Source of the DNA: Ecdyonurus torrentis
Taxonomy: Eukaryota > Arthropoda > Insecta > Ephemeroptera > Heptageniidae
Length of the DNA: 64,000 bases
NCBI GenBank assembly: GCA_949318235.1
Contig: OX439131.1
Coordinates: 47,559,038 to 47,623,037 of the forward strand
Direction of reading: 5' to 3'
Within the stretch, counting starts at the first letter, position 1. Each line of letters begins with the position of its first letter. Below the pieces are notes generated by a model. That model saw only the letters and a program-made list of their open reading frames with translations, was not told the DNA's origin and did no database searches. The position numbers and the translations under genes are program-made. Positions 13,229 through 28,800 of this stretch are shown in pieces.

Positions 13229-14277
13229 CCCTGCTCGAAAATCTTGCCAAGTTCTTGCCAAAAACCCGTTTCTTAGCAAGAACTTGGCAAGTTCCTGCCA
13301 AGAAACAGTTTCTTAGTAAGAACTTGCCAAGAACTTGTCTCAAGATCTTGACTGAGTATTTCTTGGTAAGTTCTTACCAAGAACTTACTTCAAGATCTTG
13401 ATAAACATTTTCTTGGCAAGATCTTAGTAAGATTATGCCAAGATCTTAGTTCTTGGCAAGTTCTTGACAAGAAATTTACCAAGATCTTAGTTACGATTTC
13501 TTGCCAAGATCTTGGCTAATTTCTTATAAATATTTAAAAAAATCTTGGCAAGTTCTTGCCAGGATTCAGTTTCTTGGTTCAATCTTGGCAAAATTTGTAA
13601 AAAATTTAAGATTTCTTGATTCAGAAATTTCTTGGCTCGAAATCTTGACAAGTTCTTGGTAAGATCTTGGAATATTATTTAGGGGTTGAAAAAAGGGTTA
13701 AGGAGTTTTGATAGAACATTTTTAATGCCAAGAACAGGTTCCTCATCCCTTTTAACCCCTAGAAACCAAATTTCATATTTTTAACCTTTCTGACATCTCG
13801 ACAATCTAAGTCCAAACATTTAGAACTTTATATAGCGCAAATAATACGTAAAGTCCATAAGAGTCAGAAAAGAGCAGTGTAAGGACAGCCTCATTAGTGA
13901 TCACCAAAGTCAAGCAACGTGGAGCGAGTTTAGTAGATGGATGGGTGACCAACTTTTTTATTGCGCTAGAAATGTTTTTTTATTGATTTCTCTTTATTGT
14001 GTACTGCAGAATGTGCAGAATAAATTTTCCTACATTTTAATTATTAATTTTAATTAAAATTAATTATTTATCCAAGATCTTGTCAAGAACTTGGCACGAT
14101 TTTGCAAGAACTTGACACGATCTTGTCAAGATCTTGACACGATTTTGGCAAGATCTTGACACGATCTTAACACGATCTTGACAAGATCGTGGCACGATCT
14201 TGACAAGATCTTAAACAAGAACTTGCTAAGTTCTTGGTAAGTTCCTGACAAGAACTTGGCAAGATTTTCGAGCAGGG
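13229..14277 (+). mobile_element. 1,049-bp CAAGATCTTG-rich element, copy 2
   Basis: Same length and sequence as copy 1 but in opposite orientation, flanked by tatatt on both sides (13223-13228, 14278-14283), a plausible 6-bp target duplication. That supports independent insertion rather than a simple inverted duplication. Family unassigned. Confidence 0.85.
13893..13959 (+). ncRNA. 5S-rRNA-like segment within the 1,049-bp element
   Basis: The run TTAGTAGATGGATGGGTGACC (shown as 13930-13950) matches the 3' half of the 5S rRNA internal promoter (ttagtacttggatgggagacc) at 18 of 21 positions. Upstream gtgatcacc...aagtcaagcaacg aligns with the gatct...aagctaagcaggg part containing box A. A run of six T follows at 13954-13959, like a Pol III terminator. 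It is diverged, so it is a 5S-derived promoter fragment at most, not a 5S gene. Confidence 0.55.
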
Positions 14278-14318
14278 TATATTATGCACTTCTATATATA
14301 TATAGCATCATGCATTCA

Positions 14319-14472
14319 CAGGGGCGTATCCAGGATTTTGCGACGGGAGGGGTCCAGCCTATATTGAGCATAGGAAAAGGGGGGAAACCACCCCCTTTTC
14401 CTATGCTTTTTCAGACCTGACGGGGGGGGGGGTCCAGACCCCCAAACCCCCCCCCCCCTGGATACGCCCCTG
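14319..14472. mobile_element. 154-bp hAT MITE with perfect 8-bp TSD
   Basis: CAGGGGCGTATCCAGG / CCTGGATACGCCCCTG ends flanked by tgcattca (14311-14318, 14473-14480). The interior is a G/C-rich hairpin (gcataggaaaagggggg and its reverse). Ends and 8-bp target duplication fit the hAT superfamily. Confidence 0.9.
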
Positions 14473-14482
14473 TGCATTCATA

Positions 14483-16150
<1,668 letters not shown>

Positions 16151-16355
16151 TAACCTTTCAATTTCACCCCAGTTGACTGTACACATCATACACATCATGA
16201 TAATGTATATGCATACACATACACATCATATGTAACCGCGGTAGTTTTGATTTAATGCCAAGATTTAGGCATTGTGTGCAGTCTTATTTACTGCTTATTT
16301 AATAAGTGATCTCTCGAGTGTATATATGTATACGGTACCGTATCTCTCTTTTTTT

Positions 16356-16387
<32 letters not shown>

Positions 16388-16458
16388 TTTTTTTAATTCT
16401 TTTTTCTTTCCATTTCTTTTTTTTTCTTTCCATTTCATTTCTTTTTTTCTAATTCTTT

Positions 16459-16461
<3 letters not shown>

Positions 16462-16530
<69 letters not shown>
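16462..16530. repeat. (CT)n microsatellite
   Basis: About 34 CT repeats after a T-rich run, in the presumed upstream intron of PHC. Confidence 0.95.
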
Positions 16531-16534
<4 letters not shown>

Positions 16535-16656
16535 AATGATGTTCGTAAACCCTGTTCCCTTGCTCCAAAGAATGCGCAATGCCATGTAAAAAGCATTAGG
16601 TGATCGTCATTTTTTTGTGGTTTGGGGCACGAAAAACAGGGTTTACGAACATCATT
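16535..16656. mobile_element. GTTCGTAAACCCTG MITE, copy 1
   Basis: About 120-bp hairpin element with ends aatgatgttcgtaaaccc and its complement. Copies at 31917-32022 and 59041-59156 share the ends and the cattccatttgaata core. Confidence 0.8.
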
Positions 16657-16911
16657 ACTGTCTACATATATATATTATTATCTACATAATATTAATATTG
16701 TATATTACTATATAATCTTCTGATCAATAAATTTATTTCTTTAAAGATTTTATTACGTATTATCAATTTTTTTTTCTTTTAGTCACTATATCCTCTTCCA
16801 TCTCAATTTACAATTCAGTGGATATTTGATAATTCAATTAAAAATCAGAAGAAAAAAAAATGAGATAAATATATAAAAAGTGGACCAAAAAACGCCCTTG
16901 AATTACTGCGT

Positions 16912-16961
<50 letters not shown>

Positions 16962-17189
16962 GCTATTTTTAGCTTTCTAGAGTAGGTAGGGGGTCTGTGA
17001 CATTAAGAAAACGTTTTTGACAAAATATACTGTAATATCTTTGGCATTCTCAGAGCCACACAAAAACATAGTTAAAATATACGACAGAGAAATAACTTTC
17101 AAAGGTCTGGAACTGAAGAGGCTATGCATAGTATCGGACAATGACTAAATAAATAGGATAAAAAAAAAGTAAGAAAATTAAAAGTAAAA

Positions 17190-17575
17190 AAGACAATTAT
17201 AATTAAAGCAAGCTATATTGAAAGCTATATTATGCGAAAATCTTTAATTAAATAGATACAAAAAAAGGGGACGCAAAATTGCAAGCACAAGGCTGCTAAT
17301 TAGAGAATTTTTACTGTTGTGATTGAAATGCGACTAAACTACCTGATTTACCATAGTCATCAAGTTGCAGACACGTGTTTAGCCAACTTAAGCAACTTGA
17401 CGACTATGGTACAGTAATTCAGGTATACTTTGGTCGCATTTCAATCAAGGCAGTAAAAATTCTCTCATTAGCAGCCTTGTGCTTGCAATTTTGCGTCCCC
17501 CTTTTTTGTATCTTCTAAATTAAAGATTTTCGCGTAATATAGCTTTCAATATAGCATGCTTTAATTACAATTATC
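17190..17575. mobile_element. Palindromic element upstream of the PHC start
   Basis: Arms about 17190-17378 and 17393-17575 are inverted (gcaagcacaaggctgctaat; ttgcagacacgtgtttagcc lies at the loop). It ends only about 120 bp before the first coding exon's acceptor. Confidence 0.75.
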
Positions 17576-17748
17576 TATTACTTTTCTTTGATTTGCAATT
17601 TAAACCGAAATGTTTTTTTCTTCTTATATTTATATATTAAAAAGGATCGAAAGTTAACTGTACATTTTTATAATTATAATCATTTGTTGTGTTTCAGTCC
17701 GGTGCATAACCTCACCACTTTGTGTTCCCGTGACGATATCACTTCGTC

Positions 17749-17919
17749 ATGAACGAAGGAGCTAAACTTGGTGATGACAACAACGCTGCAGCTAACAATG
17801 CAGCTCAACAACAGCAAGCAGCTGTGGTCGCTGCACTACAACAACAACAACACAACGTGATGACGTCACAGGGTGGCTGCGTTGTCACTTCAACAATCAA
17901 TCAACAACAAAACATGCAG
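17749..17919 (+). CDS. PHC: PHC coding exon 1 (residues 1-57)
   Basis: The exon follows a tgtgtttcag acceptor (exon begins 17698, about 51 nt of 5' UTR) and ends at cag|gtaaat, phase 0. It encodes the start MNEGAKLGDDNN and then A/Q-rich sequence. No upstream ATG in frame was seen within the exon. Confidence 0.85.
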
Positions 17920-18919
17920 GTAAATATGCAACAACAATAAGAGCAATGATCCTTGTGAATACAAACAATAGCAGATGTTGCAAAAGTAGGTTTAGTGATA
18001 AAATAAACAAACTGACAGCTCAACAATACTAACAAAGTGCTAGCAGACGTCTTTGTGTTCCTGTCTACATTTAACATGCTTTCTTATGGGGCAATGCAGC
18101 AGCTATAACTTGAGTTAGCAATATTTCTCTGAGCTGAAATTATTACTGAAGCTTTCTGAGAATCAAAGTTTTTGTTTTCCTGGATTTGAAGTCTGGGTGA
18201 AATATTAATTTGTAGCCAAATTGATTGAAATGCAGGAAAACAAAAGCTTTGAGGCTCAGTAAGCTACAGTAAAAATTTTACTCTGAGAAATGATGCTAAC
18301 TCGAGATATAACTGCTTCATTGCCCCATAAGAAATTCAGACAGGAATACAAAGTTGTCTGCTAGCACTTTGTTAGTATTGTTGAGCTGTCAGTTTGTTTA
18401 TTTTATCACCAAAACTACTTTTGCAAGTCGTCTAATTTAAAGTTTTGTGAGAAAACTATACTACAAGGCAAATAATTTTTAAATTTAAGATTCTAAATAT
18501 TAATTTTTAAATGATTGATGACAATACAAAAGAAGGAAAAAAAAAATTAACACAGGTAACAGCCTGTAATAATAATAATAGGTAACAGTTATAGAAAAGC
18601 AACTGTTTTGAGGCTGACTTTAAGAAATTTTACACACATCCACGTTTGTTTCAACGTACTGTGAATGTTATGTTAGGATATTAGACAAGTTTTTTGGTTG
18701 ACGTGTTCTACGCCTTTAAGTATGTAAGAAAAACAATAATAATAAAAAAATTAACTGATTTCCCCAAAGAAAATAGTGAAATTGAAAGTTTGTCCCATGC
18801 TGAGCAATGTTATTCATTGCTCCAGTATGGCGTCAAAGTGCCATCAATATTACGTTACGAGGAAACACCCTATATGATTGCTAGCATCTCATGACTGATA
18901 AACTTTGCAGATTCAACAA

Positions 18920-18966
<47 letters not shown>

Positions 18967-21275
18967 ACAACAACAACAACAACAGCAGCAGCAGCAGCCT
19001 CAAGCCATTGCTCCAGCGCCCTCCCCCTCTCAGCAGAGCCAGGTTGCTCCTCAAGGCAGCACTGTATCGCCCATGCACCCCATGCAGCAGCATAGCTTGC
19101 ACAACATGACGTCTGCAAGCAACCAGCAACTGAGTGCCCAGAATCAACAACAACAACAACAAGCCATGACTCAGCACAACGTTGCCACGGGAGCCACCAT
19201 GGGACAACATAACGTGGCCACTGGAGCAACCATGCAGCAGCTGACAGACTGGCACGGACAGAGGGTAACTATCTCCATGACCTTGTGCTCAGCTTGTGGT
19301 AGTTTTGTGTTGAGTGGAATAACTTGAGCCAAATTTTCAAAAAGTATGTACTCTATTCCTTAAAGGCGTTGAACAACTTGAACAAAAAAGTTGTGTAATA
19401 TCCTAACAAACCTGAAAATAAACGTTGATTTGGCCGGAGTCATTGATTTCTAATTTATTTTCCATAGGCACAAAATGCTACTGGCGGTCACTGACGTCAC
19501 AGCTCGCCCAGTTTACGCACGCATAAAACAAGAGAGCTGTTATGTCAGTGACCGCCAGTGGCATTTTATGAATGGCAAATAAATTAGAAATCAATGACTC
19601 CGGCCAAATCAATGTTGATGTTCAGGTTTGTTAGGATATTACACAACTTTTTTGTTCAAGATGTTCTATGCCTTTAAATAAAGCTCATAGAAACGTAAAA
19701 CAAAACGAAAAGTAAAGTCTAATTAATTAGGAAAGGTTAAACCATTTCGGTTTGAATCAAAGTAAGGACAGGGGACATCAAGAAGCAGTGCCTTACCACG
19801 ATGAGGTCCGTAGCTTGGTGAAAGTCTTGATGGCACAGGTTACACAAATATTTAAAAGTTTACTTTGACATTTCAAGGGCAACAACCCTCTTGTTCAGTT
19901 GCTTAGAGTATAGTCTAAGCGACTGTAATTCTAAATTTAAAGTAAATTTAAAGTAGAATAGTAAAGTAGTTTTGTTTTATGTTTCTATAAACTTTAGTTA
20001 CGGAGTAAATAATTTGAAATTTTGGCCAAAGTCACCTCACTTAATACCTAGTATCATAAGTTGGGACGACTTTTGAGATCTCTGACTGACTGCCTGTTAT
20101 ACTTGACAGGTACAGCTGATCCAGTCTCCTCAACAGAACGCCATGTACTTACAACAAGTGTACAACACCCAGGGAGGACAGCTGTTGATGCCAGGAAACA
20201 TCGCTCTCCACCCAGCAGGCATGAATCAGCCTATCCAGGTAAATATACTGTTTGGCAAAACTACTGTTATATATTTAAGATGATATTTTGTGAAGATAAG
20301 GATACTGCTCTGATGATTACACAGGACCGAGATAATATACATATTTTGAAATAGTTAACATCTATCATAAATAATCATCTTTTAAGGTGATAAAATAAAA
20401 ACGAATATAGCAACAGTTTGATTTAGTGAAGTCTTGTTGTTTTTTGGGTCCCTTGAAACTTTACTAAATTGAAAGTTTACTGTATGTATTTTATCATTTA
20501 AATCCAGCTCATATTTTTTCTCATAAGAATAACATTGTAAATTTAGCACAAGTTTTTGACAAATTCAAATACAAAATTTTTATTTCATTTCTTTCTCCAG
20601 TTAAATATGTTATTGCAGTCCTGTGTACATTTAGAGGATGTTGGCTGATCAAGTTTCTATAATTTGACTTTGTCTCCAGGTGATTGCAGCCCCGGGCAAA
20701 CCTTTCCAGGCAGGCCAGATGACCCCCCACCTGCTGACCACGCAGGGCAAGCCCGTGCTGCAGGCAGGACAAGCCAGTGAGTGCACATAAACATTAAACC
20801 ATGGGTTAGAAATATCTAAACCATCACAACACAAAAGTGAAATATAGGCAATTTGATTATGCTTGATGTACTCTGAATTGGGGGGGGGGGGGGGGGGGGG
20901 GTAGAAACTTAAAAAAATATCTGGGAAATATGGTATAATACTTAAATAAATAATGCAAGGATTGTTGCAAGTGGCCAATTAATCAAATTTTTAAATGTGA
21001 TAAATTTGAAAGAGTGGGATAGTAGAAATGCATACACCATAGTAAAGAGAGTCCCATAGTTTGGTGACAAATCTTGTTAGCTCAAAGATAAAAAAAATAA
21101 CACATATTGGATAGCGTTCAGCAATAAACGACAAAAAAAAAACAGGTGTATTTTGCCTTCATCAGTCCGTACAGACTCAGACAGAAACAGAAACTACGAA
21201 TGACAATTTACAGTTTCTTAGATTGTAAGGACTGATGAAGGCACTCCATTTCTCTTGGAGTTAAATGCCAAATGC

Positions 21276-21361
<86 letters not shown>

Positions 21362-22944
21362 TGTATATATATATATTTATCTCTGTGCAAGCAAGATATT
21401 CACCAAAGCGTGGGACTCTTTTCACTTCAATGCAGGTTTCTCCAATACTTTTCTTTTATATTTATAATGTCTTATTGCAATGAATTATTTTTCTTAACAT
21501 CTGTTTTTGTGTATTATTTCAGATTCTTTCCCTGGCTACATCCCAACGTCAAGCAACCAGACACTGGTGATCAGTCACATGGGCATGCTGGGCAGCCAAC
21601 CTAACATGATGTCTGCTAACTCTAGCACTGTAGTCAAACATGACATGTCCAAGGTAAGCAGGGGTTTGCAATTTTCCCCAGCCACCCCCCCCCCCCCCCA
21701 AAAAAAATTGGGGGGGGGGGGAGTTTAAAAAAGTTTAAAAAAATGCCATTTCTGAAGAAAACAAAGCTTAAAATACGATTTGAAATACGTTTTTCTATCA
21801 CCCCTTCATTAATTTGATGTTTCTTTTATTTTTAAAATTAACCACTTTTTGTAAAACATACTGTTCCTTATAAAAAGTTATTGTTTATTTTTAATTGCAT
21901 AAAAATATATATGGAAAAAATATTTGAAACAAAGAATATGATTGCTTTTTTAACAACGATTGAAAAAATGCTTTGGCATGACTATTAAAAAAAAAAAAAA
22001 CGCAAGTAATGGGTTTTATTAGTAAAAATAAATAAATAAATAAAATCTGCAAAAAAGTTTTTTTTTTTTCAATGTTTTTTGTTAAACCCTGAATAAGTGA
22101 CATATCAGTTGACAGTGAGGTGTCAAACATGGACGATCATCAGGGTAAAAAGATGCAAAGATTACTCTCACATTCTTAATCCTTGCTTACCCTCACTCAG
22201 TGACGTGACATACTGTACTGTACTAGTTGTTACAAAGTGATGCATGTTGTGCAGATGATGCAGACAGCAGGCAAGGGTCAAGTGGTCCAGCAGTCCACTG
22301 CAGTCACTGCCAAGCCAGGACAGCAACAAGGTCAAGGTCAACCTCAGGGTCAAGCAGGTCAGATGGTCTCTCAGCCACAGCTGATCACAACACAAGCGCC
22401 CTCACCTGCGATGTTGTCAAACCAACAGTTCATAAGTCCAATTCAGGTAAATTTGACTTCTTTTTGTTTCTTGCTCCAAATCACTAAAAAATGACAATCA
22501 TTATAGTGACATAGAGAAAACACATTGTAACTGATCTTGAACACATTGTAATGTTTGTGTTATGCCATATGTTTTTAGTTTTAATCTGCATTATAAATTA
22601 CTTTCCCACATGAAACAATTTCCTTTTATTTTTTTTTTTCTGTGTCAGCTTAAAGCTTGCTTTCTCATATTATGAATACAAATTTTATTTCAATTTTTTT
22701 ACTCATAAAATACAGAGCAATTACCATAGTGAAGAGATATCCTTTAGTTTGATGAAATTCTTGCTCACACAGAAGCTTGTGGCACAATATTACAAGTGTT
22801 TGTGTCTTTATCAGTGTTTTCAGCCTCTTTGTAAGCTGTCTCCAAAGTTACCAAAGTGTTGATCATGTTTATAGACCGGTTGCACTCATATTTAGAAGCC
22901 GCCATTTTGTTGGTTAGGAATACACAGGCCAGCATAGGGAAAAC

Positions 22945-22976
<32 letters not shown>

Positions 22977-25839
22977 CAAACAAAGCTTCAAACCTCAATC
23001 TAAGCCTTATTTCTAGCTCCTAATAAGCTAGGAGAATATCAGAAAAATGATTATACAGTCAAAATATACTTATATTTTGCAACAAATGAGAGAAAATGAT
23101 GTTTCCCCTATGCTGGACAATGTATTAGGCACCACAAACATGGCGACAAAGTGTGAAAGGAGTCTAGTCTAAAGATTTCACTAAATTGTAGCACATTTAT
23201 TTACTATGGTAAGACCAGCACTGGTTCCCTCTATCCTGTACTTTTAGTTGTATCATGCCTGATGTTTCATCTCCTTAATTTATCTAATGAAATACGAGGG
23301 CCATTCAATAAGTTCTCGGCCTAGCATATAGATTGCATGCACATGTGCAAAAAAAAAATTGTCACATTATTAGCTGTTCTTTGGTTGTTTGTATTTCAAA
23401 TTTCAAGTCTCTAGCATATTTTTTTATTTTTTGGTGGCGACTTTTGTGAGACAATGTCAGGGGATACTGAAAAGTGGACCAAAACTGAGTGGACCAAATC
23501 GTGTTTCCATTGTTTTGATTGTTCTTTGGTCTCTGGGGTAACGTAGTGAACCCAAGTTTCATCACCAGTCACCAAACAACGCAAAAAGTTACGTTTGTTG
23601 CGTCGCAAGGTTGCTAAATTGGACCTACATACCCTGGCACGCTCACGTTTTTGCTCATCAGACACCTGTTTTGCGGCACCCATCTTGCGGACAGCTTTTT
23701 CATGTAGAGATGCTTGGTTAAAATTTCATGAACCGCTTTTACTGACATGCTTAGATCCTCAGCTATGTCGGACACCTTCAATCGTCGATTTTCAATCACT
23801 TTTTTGTGTACTTTTTCAATGTTTTCTTCAGTAACAGCTGATTTGGGCCTGCCACTACGGGGGTCATCTTCAATACTCAATCTACCACGTCTAAATTCAG
23901 CTGCCCACTTCTTTGTTGTGCTATATGATGGAGCACATTCCCCCAAAGTGTTCACCAAATCCTCATGAATCTCAGTCGTTCTCATTTTTTCTGCACCAGA
24001 TACTTTATGACAGTACGAGTCTCGGATTTGGTCCACTTTTCAGTATCCCCTGACATTGTCTCACAAAAGTCACCACCAAAAAATAACAAATTATGCTAGA
24101 GACTTGAAATTTGAAATACAAACAACCAAAGAACAGCTAATAATGTGACAATTTTTTTTGTACATGTGCATGCAATCTATATGCTAGGCCGAGAACTTAT
24201 TGAATGACCCTCGTATATGAAGGAAGATAAACCATTGCAGTTAGGTATGATAAATGTAAAAGAAAAATGTTGGGAGAAACCAGCACTGACCGTACCATAG
24301 TGAAGAGACCCATAGTTTGGTGAAAATCTTGTTAGCATAGATATAAAAAGTAACACGTTGGAAATATTTCTGCAATAAACTGCAAGAGAGATGGAGTGTG
24401 TTATGCCTTCATCAGTCCTTATAGACTTAGAGAGAAACTAGGAATGATCAAGTTTCAATGATTCATAGTGTCTCTCTGAGTCTGTAAGGACTTATGAAGA
24501 CAGATAATGGAGTTTATTGCTGAAATATTTCCAATGTGTTAGTTTTGTATATCTGTGCTAGCAAGATTTGTCACCAAACTATGGGACTCTCTTCACTATG
24601 GTAAGGCTAGCGCTGGTTTCTCCTAGCATTTTATTTTAAATTTAATTGATCTACTTTTACTTTTGTGTAATAAATATTGACTGACATGCACATGTGTTTA
24701 GCAATTTCAGTGGCAGTTCAGTCCGTCACTGCCCCAAGGTGTGTGGACTGCAGCACCAGGTGGCATGCCCTCTCAACTGCCCATATTTATCAGAGGAGCT
24801 GGTCAAGATGGACAGCAGATGTACATACAGAATGCTCCTCCACAAGCCATGGCAACTCATACACGTAAGTAGTGAATGATTGAACAATCTGCTAGCCATA
24901 TGCAGCGTGTTCGTAAACTTTTTTTTTTTTATTGCATAACAAATGTAAAAAAATTATAATAAAATGCCCGTTGTTATTCAGCTATAATGTGCAAAAATAC
25001 ATATAGCCGCATTCATACATAAATATGTACAGTACGCAGTAGTAATTATTACAATAGAAGTTGTATGAAGAGTTCGAAGTTTCACGTGGCACACAGTTTA
25101 GTTTTATTGTTTATATAAGTGTTGTCATTGTAGTGACATTATCAATCAAAGAAGAGATTTACTTGAGCACATCACTGAGCAGTGTGTAGTCTTGTACTGT
25201 ACTGTGCTCAAGTACATTGCTCTGTGCTGTGCTCAAGTACTGTGCTCTTCTTTGATTGATAATGTCATTATAATGACAACACTTATATAAACATTACTAA
25301 ACTGTGTGCCACGTGACACCTCAACCTCTCCATACAACTTCTACTGTGGTAAGTAAGGCCAGCACTGATATCTCTATTTGTTGCTGTAAAAGTCAAAACC
25401 ACATCTTTTTTCCCCTTTAATTGGATTGTTCTTTGAAAAGCGCAATTTGTTGAATGATAAAGAAATAGCTAAGCACGTACTATGATGCTGACTTGTGTTT
25501 GCTTTGCTTGCAGCTGCAGTAAGTGGCATGGCTAGTTCACCTCAACCACAACAGAAGACAGTACGTCAGGGATTAGACATACAGCCCAAGGCCACGCCCC
25601 CTCCACAAAGACTGTCCACCATCTTGCCATCTGGCGCTCAGACCATCTTACCTGCCAGTTCTATCTCTACACAGACGTCAGCTACCTGCAGCACACCTGG
25701 TCAAAGTCAAGGCAAATCTCAGGTATGTACCGTCATATATCTGACATGAGAGAAGAAATAACACCATTGTACTTGAAACCCTTCCTCTACTTTGCAACAT
25801 TGGTAATAATGTCAGGTGGAACGTAAGAATTAACATGGA

Positions 25840-25873
<34 letters not shown>

Positions 25874-28800
25874 CAAAATTTTGTATTGCCCAATGTGCAT
25901 GTATACTACATTTCAAATTAATTTTCCCATCAGTTCTGTTGGAAAAAATAACATGGGTAACATAGAGGATATCCTATGCTCATCATGTTATTTTTTTTCC
26001 CACATAACCGATGGCAAATCAATTTTGCCCAAACTTAAAAACACATACAAACTTATGCTGAACATACATACAAAGGCAATACAAACTTAAGCTGAAAAAA
26101 AAAAATTAAAAAAAAAACTAAGTTAAGCTACTTTTAACCACTGGCTCAGATAAAAACTTAAAAAGATAATCTTATTACAAACTGAGAGCTATGAGCTACA
26201 TTAGTAACAGCTCACGTTGTACCTGCACCTTGTTTGTGGTAGGTAATTGTGATTTGTGTTTCAGAGCAAGGTACGTAGCAAGGCAGGTGCACGTACATCT
26301 CCAGCGACACAGACGGGTGCAGCACTCAAGGCAGACGCTGCAAATCAAACCAAGGCCCCACAAGTCGTGACACAGGCAGCACTTCCTCAACAGATCATGC
26401 TGAACAAGTAAGTATAATCACTATAGTCTCCTCAACAATAAATCTGAATACAGCGGTCATGTCTACAAATGGTACAGTATATCATTTGGTTGACCTTGAA
26501 AAATATTTTTTGATGCAAATTACCTAAAACGAAAAAAATAATAATAATAATAACAAAAAAGTTTTTTTTTTATTTTTTTTTTTTTTAAAGGTTAACTGGA
26601 TGTTTGGCATTATAGCAGCAGCACAATGATTTGCATATCAATGCTCACCCTTTGAAGTGAACAAACTACACTTTACAAATGTCACTCAAAATAATCAATC
26701 TACCTTTGGTGTTTGTATGCATTTTATGGGTGAATTTTTAATTTGCAAATTCCAGATTAATTTTTAACCAACTTTGTAAAGTGAGGTTCATTCACCTTCG
26801 AGGGCCAAGCATTTATATGGAGAAACTCTAAAGCAATTGGTCAGATATTTGTGAGAGGGTGTACACTCAAAGTGGATATAAACATGATAATCCCTTGTTG
26901 TTACTAACCATGTTTGTGTTGTAGTCGAGTGATGCAGCTAAACCCGAGTGCCAATCAGCTGGCACAGAGCACCGTGCAAGCAGGCCTCACCATGTCAGGA
27001 GCTCCTCACATGTTGAGTAAGTTGGTTCCAATCTCCATACAACAACAACAACAAATTGCTCAATCCATGGCAGCGGCTCAACAACAAATGTTAGCTCAAC
27101 AAACCTTGCAGCACAAGTTGGTGCTGTCGGGGGACAAGTCAGGTATAAATATATCACTAAATATCTTACTAACTAACTTACTAACCAACTTACTAACAAC
27201 TTAACGTACTAACCAACTGACTAACAAACCTTGCAGCACAAGTTGGTGCTGTCGGGGGACAAGTCAGGTATAAGTATATCACTAAATATCTTACTAACTA
27301 ACTTACTAACCAACTAACTAACTCACTAACTAATTAACTAACTAACTAACATATCTTACTAACTAACCAACAAGAAGTAAGTAAATGTCTAACTTACAAG
27401 CAAAAAAACTATCTATCTAACTAACCAACCTATTAACTATCTAAATATATTTTCTAACTATCTCATTAAAGGCGTAGAACCCCTTGAACAATAATCATGT
27501 ATAATATTCTACCATACCTGAATACCAACGTTGATTTTGCCGGAGTTATTGATTTCTAATTTATTTTACATTTACAAAATCACAGCTATAAGTTTGTGAC
27601 GTCACAGCTTACTAGTCCATGCACGCGGAAACAGGCGAGTTATGACGTCACAAACCCACAGCTGCAAAATTGGGAATTGAAAATAATTGAGAAATAAATT
27701 ACTCCGGCCAAATCAACGTTGATGTTTAGATTGTTTATGTATGTTAAGATATTATAGACATGTTTTTTGTTCAAGGTGTTCTACGCCTTTAAATAACTTA
27801 CTAACTAAATATCTTTCTTAACGTATTAATGAAATATCTTTTAGTAACTAACAATTAAATTTGCATACTAACTTTCTAATTAAATTACACTTACTAGTAA
27901 CAATTAAACTAGCCTGCTAGCTTACTAAGTAACTAATTATTGAATTAAGCATACTAACTCACTAACTACAATTACTAAATATCTTACTAACTAACTTACT
28001 AAGTAAGTTGATATCTAACTACCTAAATTTGTATCATTAGTAAAAACTTACTAACTACCACAATAGTTAGTAAGTTAATAACTAACTGACTTGCTACCTG
28101 ACCTAAGTAATCATATTGTAACTAACTAACTAATACAAAGAGCTAACTATAACTATCAGAATAAGTAGCTTTTAAAACATATTGTAATAAGCAACAATCT
28201 TTACTTCCATACTGTATATAAATAATTAAATATTAAGTGCACCTTACTTCATGTCTGTACAGCTGTGGATTAGTTAAATCCCTTGTCAACTTACTTTTTT
28301 ATCATTTAGAATACTAGATTGATAATTACCATACTTATTACCCATGAATTAGACACCAACACGTTGGTTTTGTATTTATTTTCATTTATTATTATTTTAA
28401 AAGTTATTTCACACAACTGACGTCACAATGTACAGATGGGGCCGTGATAGGGGTAAAGAACTTGAGGGAGGGGCTTAAATTTATCATGTGACCAGAGCGG
28501 TGACTGTAATTGGCGACGGTACATCGTGACGTCAGATACGTGAAATAACTGTCAAAAAGAAAATAAATACAAAATCAATGTGTTGGTGTCTAATTCATGG
28601 ATAATAAGGTATGGTAATTATCAATCTAGTATTCTAAATTATAAAAAAAGTAAGTTGACAAGGGCTTTAAGATGCCTACAAAATACCAAGTACTGGAGAG
28701 TACAGTACCTGCCAAGTACTCTCACCAAAACCTCAATCAAATAACATACAGTTAAATGGCAATCCTGACCTCTAAACAATGAAATTTATTTGTTAATAAC

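Larger units (their letters stand above)
27143..28110. repeat. Degenerate (ACTA)n tetranucleotide region in PHC intron 10
   Basis: Extended ctaa/ttact repeats in many variants, interrupted by the TTAA-MITE at 27466-27792. It begins with a duplicated exon end (27223-27300). Confidence 0.8.

Noticed and set aside
18870..19255. Minus-strand ORFs of 119-124 codons rich in Val/Ala or Leu
   Set aside because: They are antisense readings of the CAG/CAA polyQ exon of PHC.
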